Assembly (NCBI RefSeq): GCF_024347095.1
Contig: NZ_AP024903.1
Location: 434,001 to 498,000, forward strand
Length of the DNA stretch: 64,000 nucleotides
Direction of reading: 5' to 3'
Source of the DNA: Vibrio rhizosphaerae
Lineage (GTDB): Bacteria > Pseudomonadota > Gammaproteobacteria > Enterobacterales > Vibrionaceae
Shown here: positions 31,045 through 46,041 of the stretch, piece after piece
Numbering within the stretch: position 1 is the stretch's first letter
Layout of the letters: each line of letters begins with the position of its first letter
Made by a program: the position numbers and the translations under genes
Notes under the pieces: generated by a model
Databases searched by the model: none
Told to the model about the DNA's origin: nothing
Seen by the model: the letters and a program-made list of their open reading frames with translations, nothing else

Positions 31045-32110
31045 GATTTTAGATTTATACATCGGCCGAACGATCATTGCGACGACCAGTTTAGTTCTGG
31101 TCACTTTTGTCGGCTTATCTGGCATCATCAAATATGTAGAGCAACTGCGAAAAGTCGGTCAGGGAAGTTATGATCTGATTAAGGCGTTGTATTTTGTCGT
31201 GCTGAGTATTCCTCGTGATATCGAGATGTTTTTCCCGATGGCTGCTTTGCTGGGGGCTTTGATTGGTCTTGGAATGCTTGCGGCCAGCTCTGAACTGGTG
31301 GTAATGCAGGCTTCCGGTTTTTCTAAACTGGATATCGGACTTTCCGTGTTGAAGACCGCCGTCCCATTAATGATTGTGATTACTCTGTTAGGGCAGTGGG
31401 GAGCACCTCAAGCGCAGAAAATGGCGCGTGATTTAAGGGCATTTGCTACATCTGGTGGTCAACTGCTCTCTGTTCGCATGGGGGTATGGGCCAGAGATAC
31501 CAATGACTTTATTTTTATTAATAAGGTCAATGATGACAAGCTGTACGGTTTGAATATCTGGCGTTTTGATGAGCACAAGAAATTACGAGAAGTGGTTTTT
31601 GCCACGGAGGCTGATTACGAGCAAAGTAGCCAGCAGTGGGAAATGAAGAACGTGCATATTACCAATATGAGTGATGATGTTGTCATCTCGAAACAGCAGT
31701 TCTCCACTTATCCGTGGCACACCTCACTTGAACCTAATAAGTTAGCGGTTGTGACGGTCAAACCGGAAGAACTGTCTCTCAGTGGTTTGTATGACTATGT
31801 ACATTATCTGAAAATATCTGAACAGGATTCGTCCCGTTACGAGTTGGCATTATGGCGTAAAGTTACCCAGCCGATTTCGATTGCTGTGATGATGCTGATG
31901 GCGCTGTCGTTTATTTTTGGCCCGCTGCGCAGTGTCACGATGGGGGCGAGAATCCTGTCAGGTGTGATTGCCGGGTTTACGTTCTATATTTCCAGTGAGT
32001 TTTTTGGCCCGCTGAGTCTGGTATATGGCTTCCATCCGGCAATAGGGGCTGTTGCCCCCAGTATTGTTTTTCTCTCGGTTGCATTAGTTCTGCTCCGTCG
32101 GAAATTGTAG
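31037..32110 (+). CDS. lptG: LptG, LPS export ABC permease
   Basis: A 357-residue partner of LptF with the same layout. It begins at GTG 31037 inside the end of lptF (MFKILDLYIGRTIIATTSLV), carries the periplasmic domain about 100-270 and has three C-terminal helices, with the family segment FGPLRSVTMGARI near residue 293. It forms the LptB2FG transporter. The eight-base overlap indicates coupled translation. Confidence 0.96.
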   Translation: MFKILDLYIGRTIIATTSLVLVTFVGLSGIIKYVEQLRKVGQGSYDLIKALYFVVLSIPRDIEMFFPMAALLGALIGLGMLAASSELVVMQASGFSKLDIGLSVLKTAVPLMIVITLLGQWGAPQAQKMARDLRAFATSGGQLLSVRMGVWARDTNDFIFINKVNDDKLYGLNIWRFDEHKKLREVVFATEADYEQSSQQWEMKNVHITNMSDDVVISKQQFSTYPWHTSLEPNKLAVVTVKPEELSLSGLYDYVHYLKISEQDSSRYELALWRKVTQPISIAVMMLMALSFIFGPLRSVTMGARILSGVIAGFTFYISSEFFGPLSLVYGFHPAIGAVAPSIVFLSVALVLLRRKL

Positions 32111-32149
32111 TCTATTCTTCAGAATCGTGGCTGCTTTAGAATAAGTAGT

Positions 32150-32629
32150 TTACGTATTGTCTTTGGGGATGACATAGAGATTGGTTTTAGCCCAAATATC
32201 ATGGAATCCCCGCTTCTGAGGATCGAGCGGAACGGTCAGGTTAGATAGCCCGAATCCAGAGGTAAATAAGCGAATCAGTGCTTGGGTGATCGTAATCGGC
32301 GTACCATCTTCATTACTGACAACCAGTCGCCAGACTTTCATGCCGAGTGTTTGTCTTTTTTGAGTCCAGAACCAAACAAAAAAACCGATCCAGATAATTG
32401 CCAGATAAGCGGTAAAGATGGTGCTCCATAAGGGATGGTGTGTTAAGAAATTGCCGACATCTTTGTAGTCACCATAATGAAGTATTCCAATGGCGGCCAT
32501 TGCTTCAAGAATGGCAACGATTACGCCTGCTGCCAGTATTTCCAGTAATAAAATCAGACAGGTATCGTAAACAAGGGCCCCGATACGACGGATAAAGCCA
32601 GCAGTTTGCAGATGAGGTTGATGTGACAT
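32150..32629 (-). CDS. RDD-family membrane protein
   Basis: 159 residues with three membrane segments (about 18-45, 68-90 and a weaker one near 125). The RDD signature is seen as AGFIRRIGALVYDTCLILL at the start, and KRQTLGMKVWRLVV with ALIRLF follows. Members of the family are transporter-like proteins of mostly unknown function. It converges on lptG with 39 bases between and no clear terminator. Confidence 0.9.
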   Translation of the reverse strand: MSHQPHLQTAGFIRRIGALVYDTCLILLLEILAAGVIVAILEAMAAIGILHYGDYKDVGNFLTHHPLWSTIFTAYLAIIWIGFFVWFWTQKRQTLGMKVWRLVVSNEDGTPITITQALIRLFTSGFGLSNLTVPLDPQKRGFHDIWAKTNLYVIPKDNT

Positions 32630-32773
32630 CGTTTATCTATATCTCAATGAAATTGTTACCGAGAGGATAGTCATTATTGCAAGGGTAAAAAAGAGGGCAA
32701 ACCGAGTAAATTGGCATTTATGGTGAAATAATCAACAATCAATTGAATTTTCGCTTTTTTTCACTTTTTATTA

Positions 32774-32801
32774 TTGCGCTGATTCATTTCTTCCGTATAA
32801 T
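32774..32801 (+). promoter_or_regulatory. Promoter of the tRNA-Leu gene
   Basis: -35 TTGCGC (32774-32779), a 16-base spacer and a consensus -10 TATAAT (32796-32801), 29 bases before the mature tRNA. Confidence 0.7.
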
Positions 32802-32829
32802 TCACCTCACTAAAGGGGGAGCCCCTAAT

Positions 32830-32914
32830 GCCGATGTGGTGAAATTGGTAGACACGACGGATTCAAAATCCGTTGCCTTCGGGCGTGGCGGTTCAAGTCC
32901 GCCCATCGGTACCA
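32830..32914 (+). tRNA. tRNA-Leu (CAA)
   Basis: An 85-base tRNA with the long variable arm of class II tRNAs. The anticodon loop is TTCAAAA between ACGGA and TCCGT, giving anticodon CAA (UUG codon). The acceptor GCCGATG pairs with CATCGGT (first pair G-U), and CCA is encoded. The T-loop is GTTCAAGTC. Confidence 0.96.
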
Positions 32915-32927
32915 TGATTTAAGTGAT

Positions 32928-32956
32928 AAAGCCTCGACGAAAGTCGGGGCTTTGTT
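32928..32956 (+). terminator. Terminator after tRNA-Leu
   Basis: An 11-bp stem (AAAGCCTCGAC / GTCGGGGCTTT, one T-G pair) with a GAAA tetraloop and a short T-rich tail, 14 bases after the tRNA. Confidence 0.8.
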
Positions 32957-33205
32957 ATATCTGGCTATCTATGATCTCACTTCGGTACCGACAGCTTCAT
33001 TGCTTCCATTTCATTTTTTCCTTCTTTATTGACGCATCCCAACCCCGAAAAATTCATCACTATCATTTATTGATTCATTTGTTTTTATAACCTTTAAGTT
33101 GTTACATGTATGATCAAATAAAGTAAAAAAAGGTACTGAATTGGGTTAAATTAGTTGCATATGGGGTGATACAGTTATTTTTCATTCACTCACTATGGAG
33201 GCAAT

Positions 33206-34726
33206 ATGCGTAAGCAGTTGTCATGGTTCTTATTATTACCGAGTATTTTCAGTGGATACGCACTCGCTGAAGTTGAAAATGCCCCTTATTTTGACCAGTT
33301 ACTATCTGCAGATTATGCACAGCTTAGTCGCCAAGTCACACCGATTGAGTCCGCGCAACGGCAAACCTTTGTGCCGATGCAGCTCGACCTTTCCGATCCC
33401 GATTTTTCCAATCAAGTATCGCTCCAGCCACAGGCCGGAAAACTAGAGGGCTTAGCTGAACATGTCGCGAAAACATCTGCGCAAAACCTTATGTTATCTG
33501 CGACGGCTGAAGATGGTCCTGATACTGTTACCCCTTTATGTGACACATTAGCTTCAGGATCGTTATATACATTGAGTGGTGTGCAAAAAGATGGGGTCTA
33601 TTGTTATCACTTTGAGGTTAAACAGCGTTCCAAAATGATGGCGTTGTTAGTCGGTCAGGCTGAAACGACAGATATGAAACTGTCAGTGCTCAAGCATGGT
33701 GCGGATGACCAACTTTTCATTGTCGGTACGTCTGATCACCCCGGCAATGCGGATGAGGTTGTTTCCGCGGTGGTTGAACCGGGGCACTATTACTGGTACA
33801 TGGAAGCGAAAGCTGCTGAGAATGCCAGCATTCAGTTCGGTGTGTCGGTCAATTCGGCTATCGATGCTTATGAGCCAAATGATACGCCCCAGACTTCAAC
33901 TCGGTTACCTGAAACTCGTAATATGATTGTAGGGAATATCGATTCAGCATCCGATTTGGATTATTACCTTTATACGGTTGAGAAAGGTAAAAAAATTGAT
34001 ATCGAAGTTGATGATAGTCATTCACCGAAACAATGGCTGTTTAGCTTAAGTGTCTTGAGTGGCTCTGTTGAGCGGGAAGACAATACCTCTCACTATGTTG
34101 CCACAGAAGGGACACAGCTTCTCCTTCAAGTTAAACATAATCCGGCAAAAACAGTTGATGCAAGTAAGCAATATCGTGTGTTGCTCGGTCCGTCAGTGGC
34201 ATCGATGCAATCATCTTCTGTTCAGGGTGAGCCGGATGTGGTTCGTCTAATGTATTCAGACACGAGCCATCTTCCCAATGTGCTCAGGGGGCCAGCTGGG
34301 CTTTTTCTTACCACTCAGGTGTATAATAAATTAACTTGGCAAGCGAAGCTTACTGATTCAACTGGACAACCAGCAGCAAATGCGCAAGTAAATTTCCTGT
34401 ATGACTTGAATTTATATGAATATGACTTTCAACGTGATGGATACCACGTGGTATGGAATCCTTCTCTCGACAGTGCTTATACGGATAAGCAAGGAGTTGC
34501 TCGAGGGACGATCATCGTCGGGCGGAATAACTGTGAGTTGGAAAGAGAAGTGGTTCATACAGCTTATGTTTATAATCATAAAGTGACTTACCGAACCGGT
34601 TTTGATACGGGAGTATGGAAAATTGAGGTACCGGGAACGCCATTTGGTGTTGGAGATTATAAGACGGTCATGGGGGTAACTCTTGGGCATATTTGTACAC
34701 AAAAAGTGCTGAACGTTGAAGGATAA
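33206..34726 (+). CDS. Secreted protein with PPC-type domains, function unknown
   Basis: A 506-residue protein with a clear signal peptide (MRKQLSWFLLLPSIFSGYALA, cleavage after about residue 21). Residues about 105-215 and 222-330 look like two bacterial pre-peptidase C-terminal (PPC) beta-sandwiches; the second has the hallmark EPNDTPQTSTRLP and DSASDLDYYLYTV. The C-terminal third (about 370-500) resembles an Ig-like or carboxypeptidase-regulatory fold (LTDSTGQPAANAQVNF). Six cysteines may form disulfides. There is no catalytic domain, which is odd because PPC domains usually accompany secreted enzymes. GGAGG precedes the ATG. It is a single gene with its own terminator. Confidence 0.75.
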   Translation: MRKQLSWFLLLPSIFSGYALAEVENAPYFDQLLSADYAQLSRQVTPIESAQRQTFVPMQLDLSDPDFSNQVSLQPQAGKLEGLAEHVAKTSAQNLMLSATAEDGPDTVTPLCDTLASGSLYTLSGVQKDGVYCYHFEVKQRSKMMALLVGQAETTDMKLSVLKHGADDQLFIVGTSDHPGNADEVVSAVVEPGHYYWYMEAKAAENASIQFGVSVNSAIDAYEPNDTPQTSTRLPETRNMIVGNIDSASDLDYYLYTVEKGKKIDIEVDDSHSPKQWLFSLSVLSGSVEREDNTSHYVATEGTQLLLQVKHNPAKTVDASKQYRVLLGPSVASMQSSSVQGEPDVVRLMYSDTSHLPNVLRGPAGLFLTTQVYNKLTWQAKLTDSTGQPAANAQVNFLYDLNLYEYDFQRDGYHVVWNPSLDSAYTDKQGVARGTIIVGRNNCELEREVVHTAYVYNHKVTYRTGFDTGVWKIEVPGTPFGVGDYKTVMGVTLGHICTQKVLNVEG

Positions 34727-34738
34727 ACTCTATTCTTT

Positions 34739-34765
34739 ATAGGGAAGCTGAGGCTTCCCTTTTCC
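34739..34765 (+). terminator. Terminator after the PPC-domain gene
   Basis: An 8-bp stem (AGGGAAGC / GCTTCCCT) with a TGAG loop, followed by TTTCC. Confidence 0.75.
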
Positions 34766-35066
34766 TATCTATGTGGTGTTGTGCATATGCACCACACCAC
34801 ATTAATCGAATCTGCCACTCATTTATTCCCCTGTTGAACTGTACTTTTTGCTTGATTATTTTTTCAAATTACATCAATTATGTGATTCTGATTCCTTTTA
34901 ATTATTGAGTTTTTTATCATACAGTAGAGCGTTGTTTTATTGATTCGCTAGTGTTCTGGTCGACGAATACCAGACTGACTTGTGAATCGTATGCACCTGC
35001 ACACTGTTACATCTACAATGTAAAAGTCATGGATAGTTCTTACAGATTGAGAGTATTAATTCGATT
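34766..35066. other. Intergenic region before the HD-GYP gene
   Basis: About 300 bases, AT-rich, with no frame that can be supported. It should carry the promoter of the HD-GYP gene. CACCACACCACATTAA near 34790 is a short direct repeat only. Confidence 0.5.
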
Positions 35067-36341
35067 GTGGCAAATATAAAAATTACAGTAGACAGATTAC
35101 AGCCGGGGTTACATATCCGCTTGCCTGTGAAGTGGAATGATCACCCGTTTCTGCTTAATAGCTTTAAAATTAAGAACCAAGATCAGATTAAAATTATTAA
35201 GCATCTTGGTATTCAGCATGTTTATTTGAATCCGGCTCAAAGTGATACACAACCATTGCCTCTGCAAACTTTGGCAACTGAAGAGAATGATAGTCCAATG
35301 CCCTCAGAGGATGAGTCTGCCATCGATGATGAGGCGAAAAAACTCTGGGAAGAGAAAGAAAGTCGAATCGATAAGCTGAAAGCCTACCGCCGTCGTGTGG
35401 TTCGTTGTGAAAAAGAATTCGAACGTTCTCTGGCACGGATTCGAAGTGTGATGAATAAGATTCGCAACCGTCCGCAAGATGCTGTGGAGGAAGCCTCGCA
35501 ATTAGTGGCAGATGTTGTTGATGAATTATTGGCTGAAGAGAGTGTGACTCTTCACCTGATGAACAGCAAAAGTGAGTTTGAAGATATCTATTTTCATTCA
35601 CTGAACGTGTCTGTGATTGCGATGATGATTGGCCGAGTGAAAGGATTTGATGCAGAAAAGATCAAAGAGTTAGCTTTTGCTGCGCTGTTTCATGATATTG
35701 GCAAGATTAAAGTCCCGGCTGCGATTGTCCGGAAACAGACGCCGCTCACTGAACCGGAGAAAAACTATCTGAAGCAACATACACGTTATGGGATTGATAT
35801 TGCCAATGGTATTGACGGTTTTCCCGAGAGTGCGAAACGGGTGATTGGCCAGCATCATGAGCATATGGATGGTTCCGGTTATCCTGACGGCTTGAAAGGG
35901 GATGATATAGATGAACTGGCGCAGATTATAGCCGTTGCAAACGCTTTTGATTCACTGTGCCATGGCAATATTGTGAGTGAACAGAAAATTCCTTATGCGG
36001 CGCTCTCTCATATGTATAAAAACTGCCGTGATTTATACAATTTTGATAACTTAAGTATCTTAGTGAAGTTTATGGGGGTCTATCCACCGGGTACGATTGT
36101 GCAGTTATCAAATGAAATGGTCGGGCTGGTGATTTCGATTAACTCAAATGATTTACTCTATCCGAGTGTTCTTATTTATGACCCATCCGTGCCAAGAACA
36201 GAAGCTCCGATTGTTGATTTGGCTGAGAAAGAATTAACGATCGTTAATGTCATTTTACCGGCAAAATTACCGGATAAAGTCCGTGAATATCTGAACCCTC
36301 GTTCGCGGATTTCGTACTTTTTTGATAATGAAGAACAATAG
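35067..36341 (+). CDS. HD-GYP cyclic-di-GMP phosphodiesterase with DUF3391
   Basis: A 424-residue protein. The N-terminal DUF3391 domain (about 1-130) begins ITVDRLQPGLHIRLPVKW. The HD-GYP domain (about 165-345) has the HD pair at 209-210 in FHDIGKIKVP, and HHEHMDGSGYPDGL with GYP at 271-273; H177 is a further metal ligand. All expected catalytic residues are present, so it should degrade c-di-GMP. Start is GTG 35067 with GAGAG upstream; no ATG fits. It is the last gene before the rRNA operon. Confidence 0.93.
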   Translation: MANIKITVDRLQPGLHIRLPVKWNDHPFLLNSFKIKNQDQIKIIKHLGIQHVYLNPAQSDTQPLPLQTLATEENDSPMPSEDESAIDDEAKKLWEEKESRIDKLKAYRRRVVRCEKEFERSLARIRSVMNKIRNRPQDAVEEASQLVADVVDELLAEESVTLHLMNSKSEFEDIYFHSLNVSVIAMMIGRVKGFDAEKIKELAFAALFHDIGKIKVPAAIVRKQTPLTEPEKNYLKQHTRYGIDIANGIDGFPESAKRVIGQHHEHMDGSGYPDGLKGDDIDELAQIIAVANAFDSLCHGNIVSEQKIPYAALSHMYKNCRDLYNFDNLSILVKFMGVYPPGTIVQLSNEMVGLVISINSNDLLYPSVLIYDPSVPRTEAPIVDLAEKELTIVNVILPAKLPDKVREYLNPRSRISYFFDNEEQ

Positions 36342-36397
36342 TTGTGCTTGAAAAAACAGCAAATCAGAAAAAAATCTAAAACATCTCTAAAAAGTAT

Positions 36398-36425
36398 TTG
36401 ACTCTAAATTTTATCCCGTTAGAAT
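36398..36425 (+). promoter_or_regulatory. rRNA operon promoter
   Basis: -35 TTGACT (36398-36403), a 16-base spacer, -10 TAGAAT (36420-36425). An A-rich stretch just upstream (36360-36395) fits an UP element, and the GC-rich GGCCGCC after the -10 is the discriminator of stringently controlled rRNA promoters. Confidence 0.8.
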
Positions 36426-36460
36426 GGCCGCCACTTCGAACGGAGAACGTTGTGAAGAAA

Positions 36461-36471
36461 GCTCTTTAACA
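36461..36471 (+). promoter_or_regulatory. boxA antitermination site in the rRNA leader
   Basis: GCTCTTTAACA, the conserved boxA core for Nus-factor antitermination, 36 bases after the -10 and 222 bases before the 16S gene. The rest of the 350-base leader holds precursor-processing sequence and no gene. Confidence 0.85.
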
Positions 36472-36692
36472 ATATAGACCAATCAATCTGTGTGGGCACT
36501 CGTCGATAAATATCCAAAAAGATTTTATCAATGAATCGAGTGACCAAATCAAGTTGGATGCAGGTAACTGTCATTCAATAAGAGCACAGTCAATTCAACA
36601 TTACTTATGTAATGTCACTTTTTGCTTCTGCTTTTAAAGCAGAGACAAAAAGCAGTATTCATTGAGCCGACACATCGTGTCACCAAAACTTT

Positions 36693-38233
<1,541 letters not shown>

Positions 38234-38335
38234 CGTAAAGATATTTTGGATGAGTGTCCACACAGATTGATTTGGTTTATAACAGAGCGCGTTGCGATGT
38301 GATTTTTCGGATGAAAGGTCATTAAGCAAGACAAT

Positions 38336-38411
38336 GTCCCGTTCGTCTAGAGGCCTAGGACACCGCCCTTTCACGGCGGTAACAGGGGTTCGACTCCCCT
38401 ACGGGATACCA
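38336..38411 (+). tRNA. tRNA-Glu (TTC)
   Basis: 76 bases with encoded CCA. Anticodon stem CCGCC/GGCGG around CTTTCAC, anticodon TTC. It matches E. coli tRNA-Glu at most positions. First spacer tRNA of the rRNA operon. Confidence 0.98.
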
Positions 38412-38428
38412 CTTCTTTTGAGAAGTCC

Positions 38429-38504
38429 GGGTCGTTAGCTCAGCTGGTAGAGCAGTTGGCTTTTAACCAATTGGTCACAGGTTCGAATCCTGTACGACCC
38501 ACCA
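38429..38504 (+). tRNA. tRNA-Lys (TTT)
   Basis: 76 bases with encoded CCA. Acceptor GGGTCGT/ACGACCC, anticodon TTT in CTTTTAA. Second spacer tRNA, 17 bases after tRNA-Glu. Confidence 0.98.
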
Positions 38505-38533
38505 TTTTCCTCTTTTGAGGGACGCCTGAAAGT

Positions 38534-38609
38534 GGGCGATTAGCTCAGTTGGGAGAGCACCTGCCTTACAAGCAGGGGGTCACTGGTTCGAACCCGGTAT
38601 CGCCCACCA
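38534..38609 (+). tRNA. tRNA-Val (TAC)
   Basis: 76 bases with encoded CCA. Acceptor GGGCGAT/ATCGCCC, anticodon TAC in CTTACAA. Third spacer tRNA. Confidence 0.98.
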
Positions 38610-39102
38610 CTTTCTAACTATTTTTGGCTCAGCAAACTCAGACCAGCGGTTTAACCGATGTGGTGCGATGTTGTGGCGCTGAAAGTCATTAGAAAGTGTG
38701 GCTTGAATGCTCAAGCGTACATTTTGCTCTTTAACAATTTGGAAAGCTGACAAAATAATGTTTGTTTCTTTGGAAACAGATGATTATTTGTAAAAGTTCT
38801 CAATACTTTCTCGAAAGAGAAAGACCAACACAATCAAGTGTTCTTGGGAATACACAGGCAATTGTGTATTCAAATTGAGTCCGGCAAAACCAAGTCACAC
38901 ACTCATGTATAAAATATTGTGTGACACCTAATTAGTTGATGATATCAACCCTTAGGTTTTTGCGCTGAGGATTTTTGCCTGAGACAAGGCAGCAAGAAGG
39001 ATGTCGCAGGGCGCTATCGTCTGATAGCAACCAAGCAGCCTTCGATGCTAACGCCGTATTCAGGGAAAAAGACCAAGCAAAAAAGACTTCTTCGGGTTGT
39101 AT
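38610..39102 (+). other. tRNA-Val to 23S spacer with second boxA
   Basis: 493 bases of transcribed spacer. A second boxA (TGCTCTTTAACA) lies at 38725-38736. The last bases (GGTTGTATGGTTAAG, overlapping the 23S start) can pair with CTTAACCATACAAC at the end of 23S, the stem cut by RNase III. No gene is present. Confidence 0.8.
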
Positions 39103-41991
<2,889 letters not shown>

Positions 41992-42076
41992 ACAACACCG
42001 AAGGGGTTTTGTGGCTCAATAAGAACAAATTGATTGTGTAGAGAACAAAAAAGACGGCTTTCCGAATTGAAGAATT

Positions 42077-42196
42077 TGCTTGGCGACCATAGCGTTTTGG
42101 ACCCACCTGACTCCATGCCGAACTCAGTCGTGAAACGAAACAGCGCCGATGGTAGTGTGGGGTCTCCCCATGTGAGAGTAGGACATCGCCAGGCTT
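42077..42196 (+). rRNA. rrf: 5S ribosomal RNA, first copy
   Basis: About 120 bases with the core CCATGCCGAACTCAG and GCGCCGATGGTAGTGTGGGG. The terminal helix is GCTTGGCG/CGCCAGGC. It differs from the second copy at several positions. Confidence 0.97.
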
Positions 42197-42316
42197 TATT
42201 TGCAGTTTGTCTACTGAAGCTTGATGCTTTTGATAGCTGCGATGCTCATGTGCGTTTGCACACTGCGCGTCTCGCTTCAAAATCCTCATCGCACAGCGAC
42301 AAACTTCTAAATAAAG
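42194..42316 (+). repeat. Long imperfect inverted repeat in the 5S-tRNA-Thr spacer
   Basis: CTTTATTT (42194-42201) and AGTTTGTC (42204-42211) pair with AAATAAAG (42309-42316) and GACAAACT (42298-42305), a 16-bp stem with a small internal loop that begins at the 3' end of 5S. The 86 bases between hold further complementary pieces, such as GCTGCGATG with CATCGCacAGC. Probably a processing stalk of the precursor RNA. Confidence 0.65.
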
Positions 42317-42421
42317 CAGTTGATTGTAAGACTTTATTTAGAGAGAAATACCTAAGTGGAGCTGTTCAGCGTAAGACTCTATTTAGCAACTGTCCCGTAG
42401 AGACAAGCTATTACCCAATTT

Positions 42422-42497
<76 letters not shown>

Positions 42498-42520
42498 GTA
42501 TACAAAGAAAGATTAAATTT

Positions 42521-42640
42521 TGTTTAGCGGCCATAGCGTTTTGGACCCACCTGATTCCATGCCGAACTCAGAAGTGAAACGAAACAGCGCCGATGGTAGT
42601 GTGGGGTCTCCCCATGTGAGAGTAGGTCACTGCTAAGCAC
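42521..42640 (+). rRNA. rrf: 5S ribosomal RNA, second copy
   Basis: About 120 bases, 23 bases after tRNA-Thr. The core is the same as copy one, but the terminal helix is TGTTTAGCGG/CTGCTAAGCA, with matching changes on both sides, and loop positions differ (GATTCC, GAAGTG instead of GACTCC, GTCGTG). Confidence 0.96.
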
Positions 42641-42646
42641 CCATTT

Positions 42647-42674
42647 AAAGCCCTGACATTGTCAGGGCTTTTTT
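42647..42674 (+). terminator. rRNA operon terminator
   Basis: An 11-bp stem (AAAGCCCTGAC / GTCAGGGCTTT) with an ATT loop and six T, seven bases after the second 5S. Confidence 0.95.
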
Positions 42675-42716
42675 CGTCTGGTGATTGGTGATACAGATGT
42701 AAGAGCGATAATAAAG

Positions 42717-42744
42717 AAAAAGCTGATGTATACATCAGCTTTTT
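42717..42744. terminator. Second terminator, facing the leu operon
   Basis: A perfect palindrome with arms AAAAAGCTGATGTA / TACATCAGCTTTTT, A-run and T-run on its sides. It ends leuABCD on the minus strand and backs up the rRNA terminator. Confidence 0.9.
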
Positions 42745-42774
42745 ATCACTTCCATAAATGGCTTTGTATTTGGG

Positions 42775-43377
42775 CTAACTTAAGAAGCTTGGGATTTTCG
42801 CTTCATACTCGGCAATTTTATCTTCGTGTTGCAGTGTCAGACCGATATTATCCAGCCCGTTCAGAAGACAGTGGCGACGAAATTCATCAATTTCAAAACT
42901 GTATTCTTGCCCATTTGCCGAGACTTTCATGGCTTCCAGATCAACGGTAATTTCAGCACCTTCATTGGCTTCAACATATTGGAAAAGCGCATCGACTTCA
43001 CTTTCCTTCAGGCGAACCGGCACCATTTGGTTGTTGATTGTGTTGCCGTAAAAAATATCAGCAAAGCTTGGTGCAATGATCACCTGAATACCGTAATCAG
43101 CCAACGCCCATGGCGCATGTTCACGAGATGAACCACAACCAAAGTTTTCACGGGCCAGCAGAATACTTGCTCCCTGATAACGGGGGGCATTCATAACGAA
43201 GTCAGGGTTAGGTTGTTGACCAGCATCATCAAGGAAGCGCCAGTCATGGAAAAGGTGCTTGCCAAAACCGATACGGTTTACTTTTTGAAGAAATTGTTTT
43301 GGGATAATTGCATCAGTATCGACGTTCGCTGCATCCAGCGGAACGACTAAACCGGTATGTTTTTTAAATCCTGACAT
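42775..43377 (-). CDS. leuD: LeuD, 3-isopropylmalate dehydratase small subunit
   Basis: 200 residues (E. coli 201). Signature [19 protein letters not shown] near residue 73 and [18 protein letters not shown]. With LeuC it converts 2-isopropylmalate to 3-isopropylmalate. Last gene of leuABCD, two bases after leuC. Confidence 0.97.
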   Translation of the reverse strand: MSGFKKHTGLVVPLDAANVDTDAIIPKQFLQKVNRIGFGKHLFHDWRFLDDAGQQPNPDFVMNAPRYQGASILLARENFGCGSSREHAPWALADYGIQVIIAPSFADIFYGNTINNQMVPVRLKESEVDALFQYVEANEGAEITVDLEAMKVSANGQEYSFEIDEFRRHCLLNGLDNIGLTLQHEDKIAEYEAKIPSFLS

Positions 43378-43379
43378 TA

Positions 43380-44795
43380 TTATTCCCCTTGCTCAAGTGT
43401 ACGGATATCAACAAAATGTCCTGCGATTGCCGCCGCTGCAGCCATTGCCGGGCTGACAAGGTGTGTGCGACCGTCACGGCCCTGACGTCCTTCAAAGTTA
43501 CGGTTTGACGTTGATGCACAACGCTCTCCCGGACCTAAACGGTCATTGTTCATGGCAAGACACATGGAGCACCCTGGTAAACGCCATTCAAACCCTGCAT
43601 CGGTAAAGATTTTATCTAGCCCTTCTGATTCAGCCTGCGCTTTGACTTGCTCTGAACCCGGAACAACGATTGCTTGTACGTGTGATGCCACCTTTTTACC
43701 TTGGGCAATTTGTGCTGCAGCCCGCATATCTTCAATCCGAGAATTGGTGCAAGAACCGATGAATACTTTATCGACATGATAGTCAGAGAGCAGTTTACCG
43801 CCTTCAAGACCCATGTAGTTCAGTGCTTTGGTTGCGGATGACTGTTCAATTAAATCCGTAAAGCTTTCTGGTGTCGGAATCGGTGTATCAATCGAAATGA
43901 CTTGTCCGGGATTGGTGCCCCAAGTCACTTGAGGTTTGATATCAGCAGCATCTAATGTCACTACTGCATCGTATTCTGCATCGTCGTCAGACTGTAGTGT
44001 CTGCCAGTACTCGACCGCTTTGTCCCAGTTTTCACCTGTTGGCGCAAATTTACGGTCTTTGATGTAGTCAAATGTTGTTTGATCCGGTGCAATTAGGCCC
44101 GCTTTCGCGCCCAGTTCAATTGCCATGTTACAGACGGTCATCCGGCCTTCCATTGACAGATCCCGAATCGCCTGACCACAGAATTCAACGACATACCCGG
44201 TTCCGCCTGCTGCGGTCGTTTTACCGATGATCGCCAGTACAATATCTTTTGCCGTAATTCCCTTCGCAACCTTACCTTGAACTTCAATTTTCATGGTTTT
44301 GGCACGGGCTTGTTTGAGGGTTTGTGTGGCAAGTACGTGCTCTACTTCAGATGTACCGATACCAAAAGCCAGTGACCCGAATGCTCCGTGAGTCGCGGTA
44401 TGGGAATCACCACATACAATCGTCATTCCCGGTAGGGTTATGCCTAACTCAGGGCCCATGACGTGTACGATACCCTGATATTTATGATTGATATCGTAGA
44501 GGGTGACACCGAACTCTTCGCAGTTTTTCGATAGTGTTTCCATCTGGATTCGAGCCATCTCACCCGAAGCACTGATGTCTTTTGTGGTTGTTGAGACGTT
44601 ATGATCCATCGTCGCAAAAGTTTTGTTCACTTGACGGACTGAGCGACCTTTTTCTCTGAGTCCGTCGAAAGCTTGTGGTGAGGTGACTTCATGGACCAGA
44701 TGACGGTCGATGTACAAAATCGGGTTTTCACCTTCAGCGGCAACGACGACATGTGCATCGTAGATTTTTTCGTATAGTGTTTTTGCTTTTGACAT
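43380..44795 (-). CDS. leuC: LeuC, 3-isopropylmalate dehydratase large subunit
   Basis: A 471-residue aconitase-family subunit (E. coli 466). Three cysteines bind the 4Fe-4S cluster: one in [17 protein letters not shown] near residue 349 and two in PGCSMCLAM near 409-412. [14 protein letters not shown] near residue 130 is the family substrate motif. It lies 59 bases after leuB. Confidence 0.98.
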   Translation of the reverse strand: MSKAKTLYEKIYDAHVVVAAEGENPILYIDRHLVHEVTSPQAFDGLREKGRSVRQVNKTFATMDHNVSTTTKDISASGEMARIQMETLSKNCEEFGVTLYDINHKYQGIVHVMGPELGITLPGMTIVCGDSHTATHGAFGSLAFGIGTSEVEHVLATQTLKQARAKTMKIEVQGKVAKGITAKDIVLAIIGKTTAAGGTGYVVEFCGQAIRDLSMEGRMTVCNMAIELGAKAGLIAPDQTTFDYIKDRKFAPTGENWDKAVEYWQTLQSDDDAEYDAVVTLDAADIKPQVTWGTNPGQVISIDTPIPTPESFTDLIEQSSATKALNYMGLEGGKLLSDYHVDKVFIGSCTNSRIEDMRAAAQIAQGKKVASHVQAIVVPGSEQVKAQAESEGLDKIFTDAGFEWRLPGCSMCLAMNNDRLGPGERCASTSNRNFEGRQGRDGRTHLVSPAMAAAAAIAGHFVDIRTLEQGE

Positions 44796-44854
44796 TGCTT
44801 CTACCTTGAGCTTGTTCGTGGACCGGGAATCCTCCCGGTCACATACCTATGCAC

Positions 44855-45958
<1,104 letters not shown>

Positions 45959-46041
45959 TCACTCTCGTATGTATTGATTTGGTTACCACATCGGTCTGTA
46001 ACACAATGAGACCGATGCGTAAGAACCTTATATGGTTGCTA

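Noticed and set aside
32830..32914. tRNA-Leu as integration site of a genomic island
   Set aside because: No integrase, no direct repeat of the tRNA 3' end nearby, and downstream genes look like ordinary chromosome.
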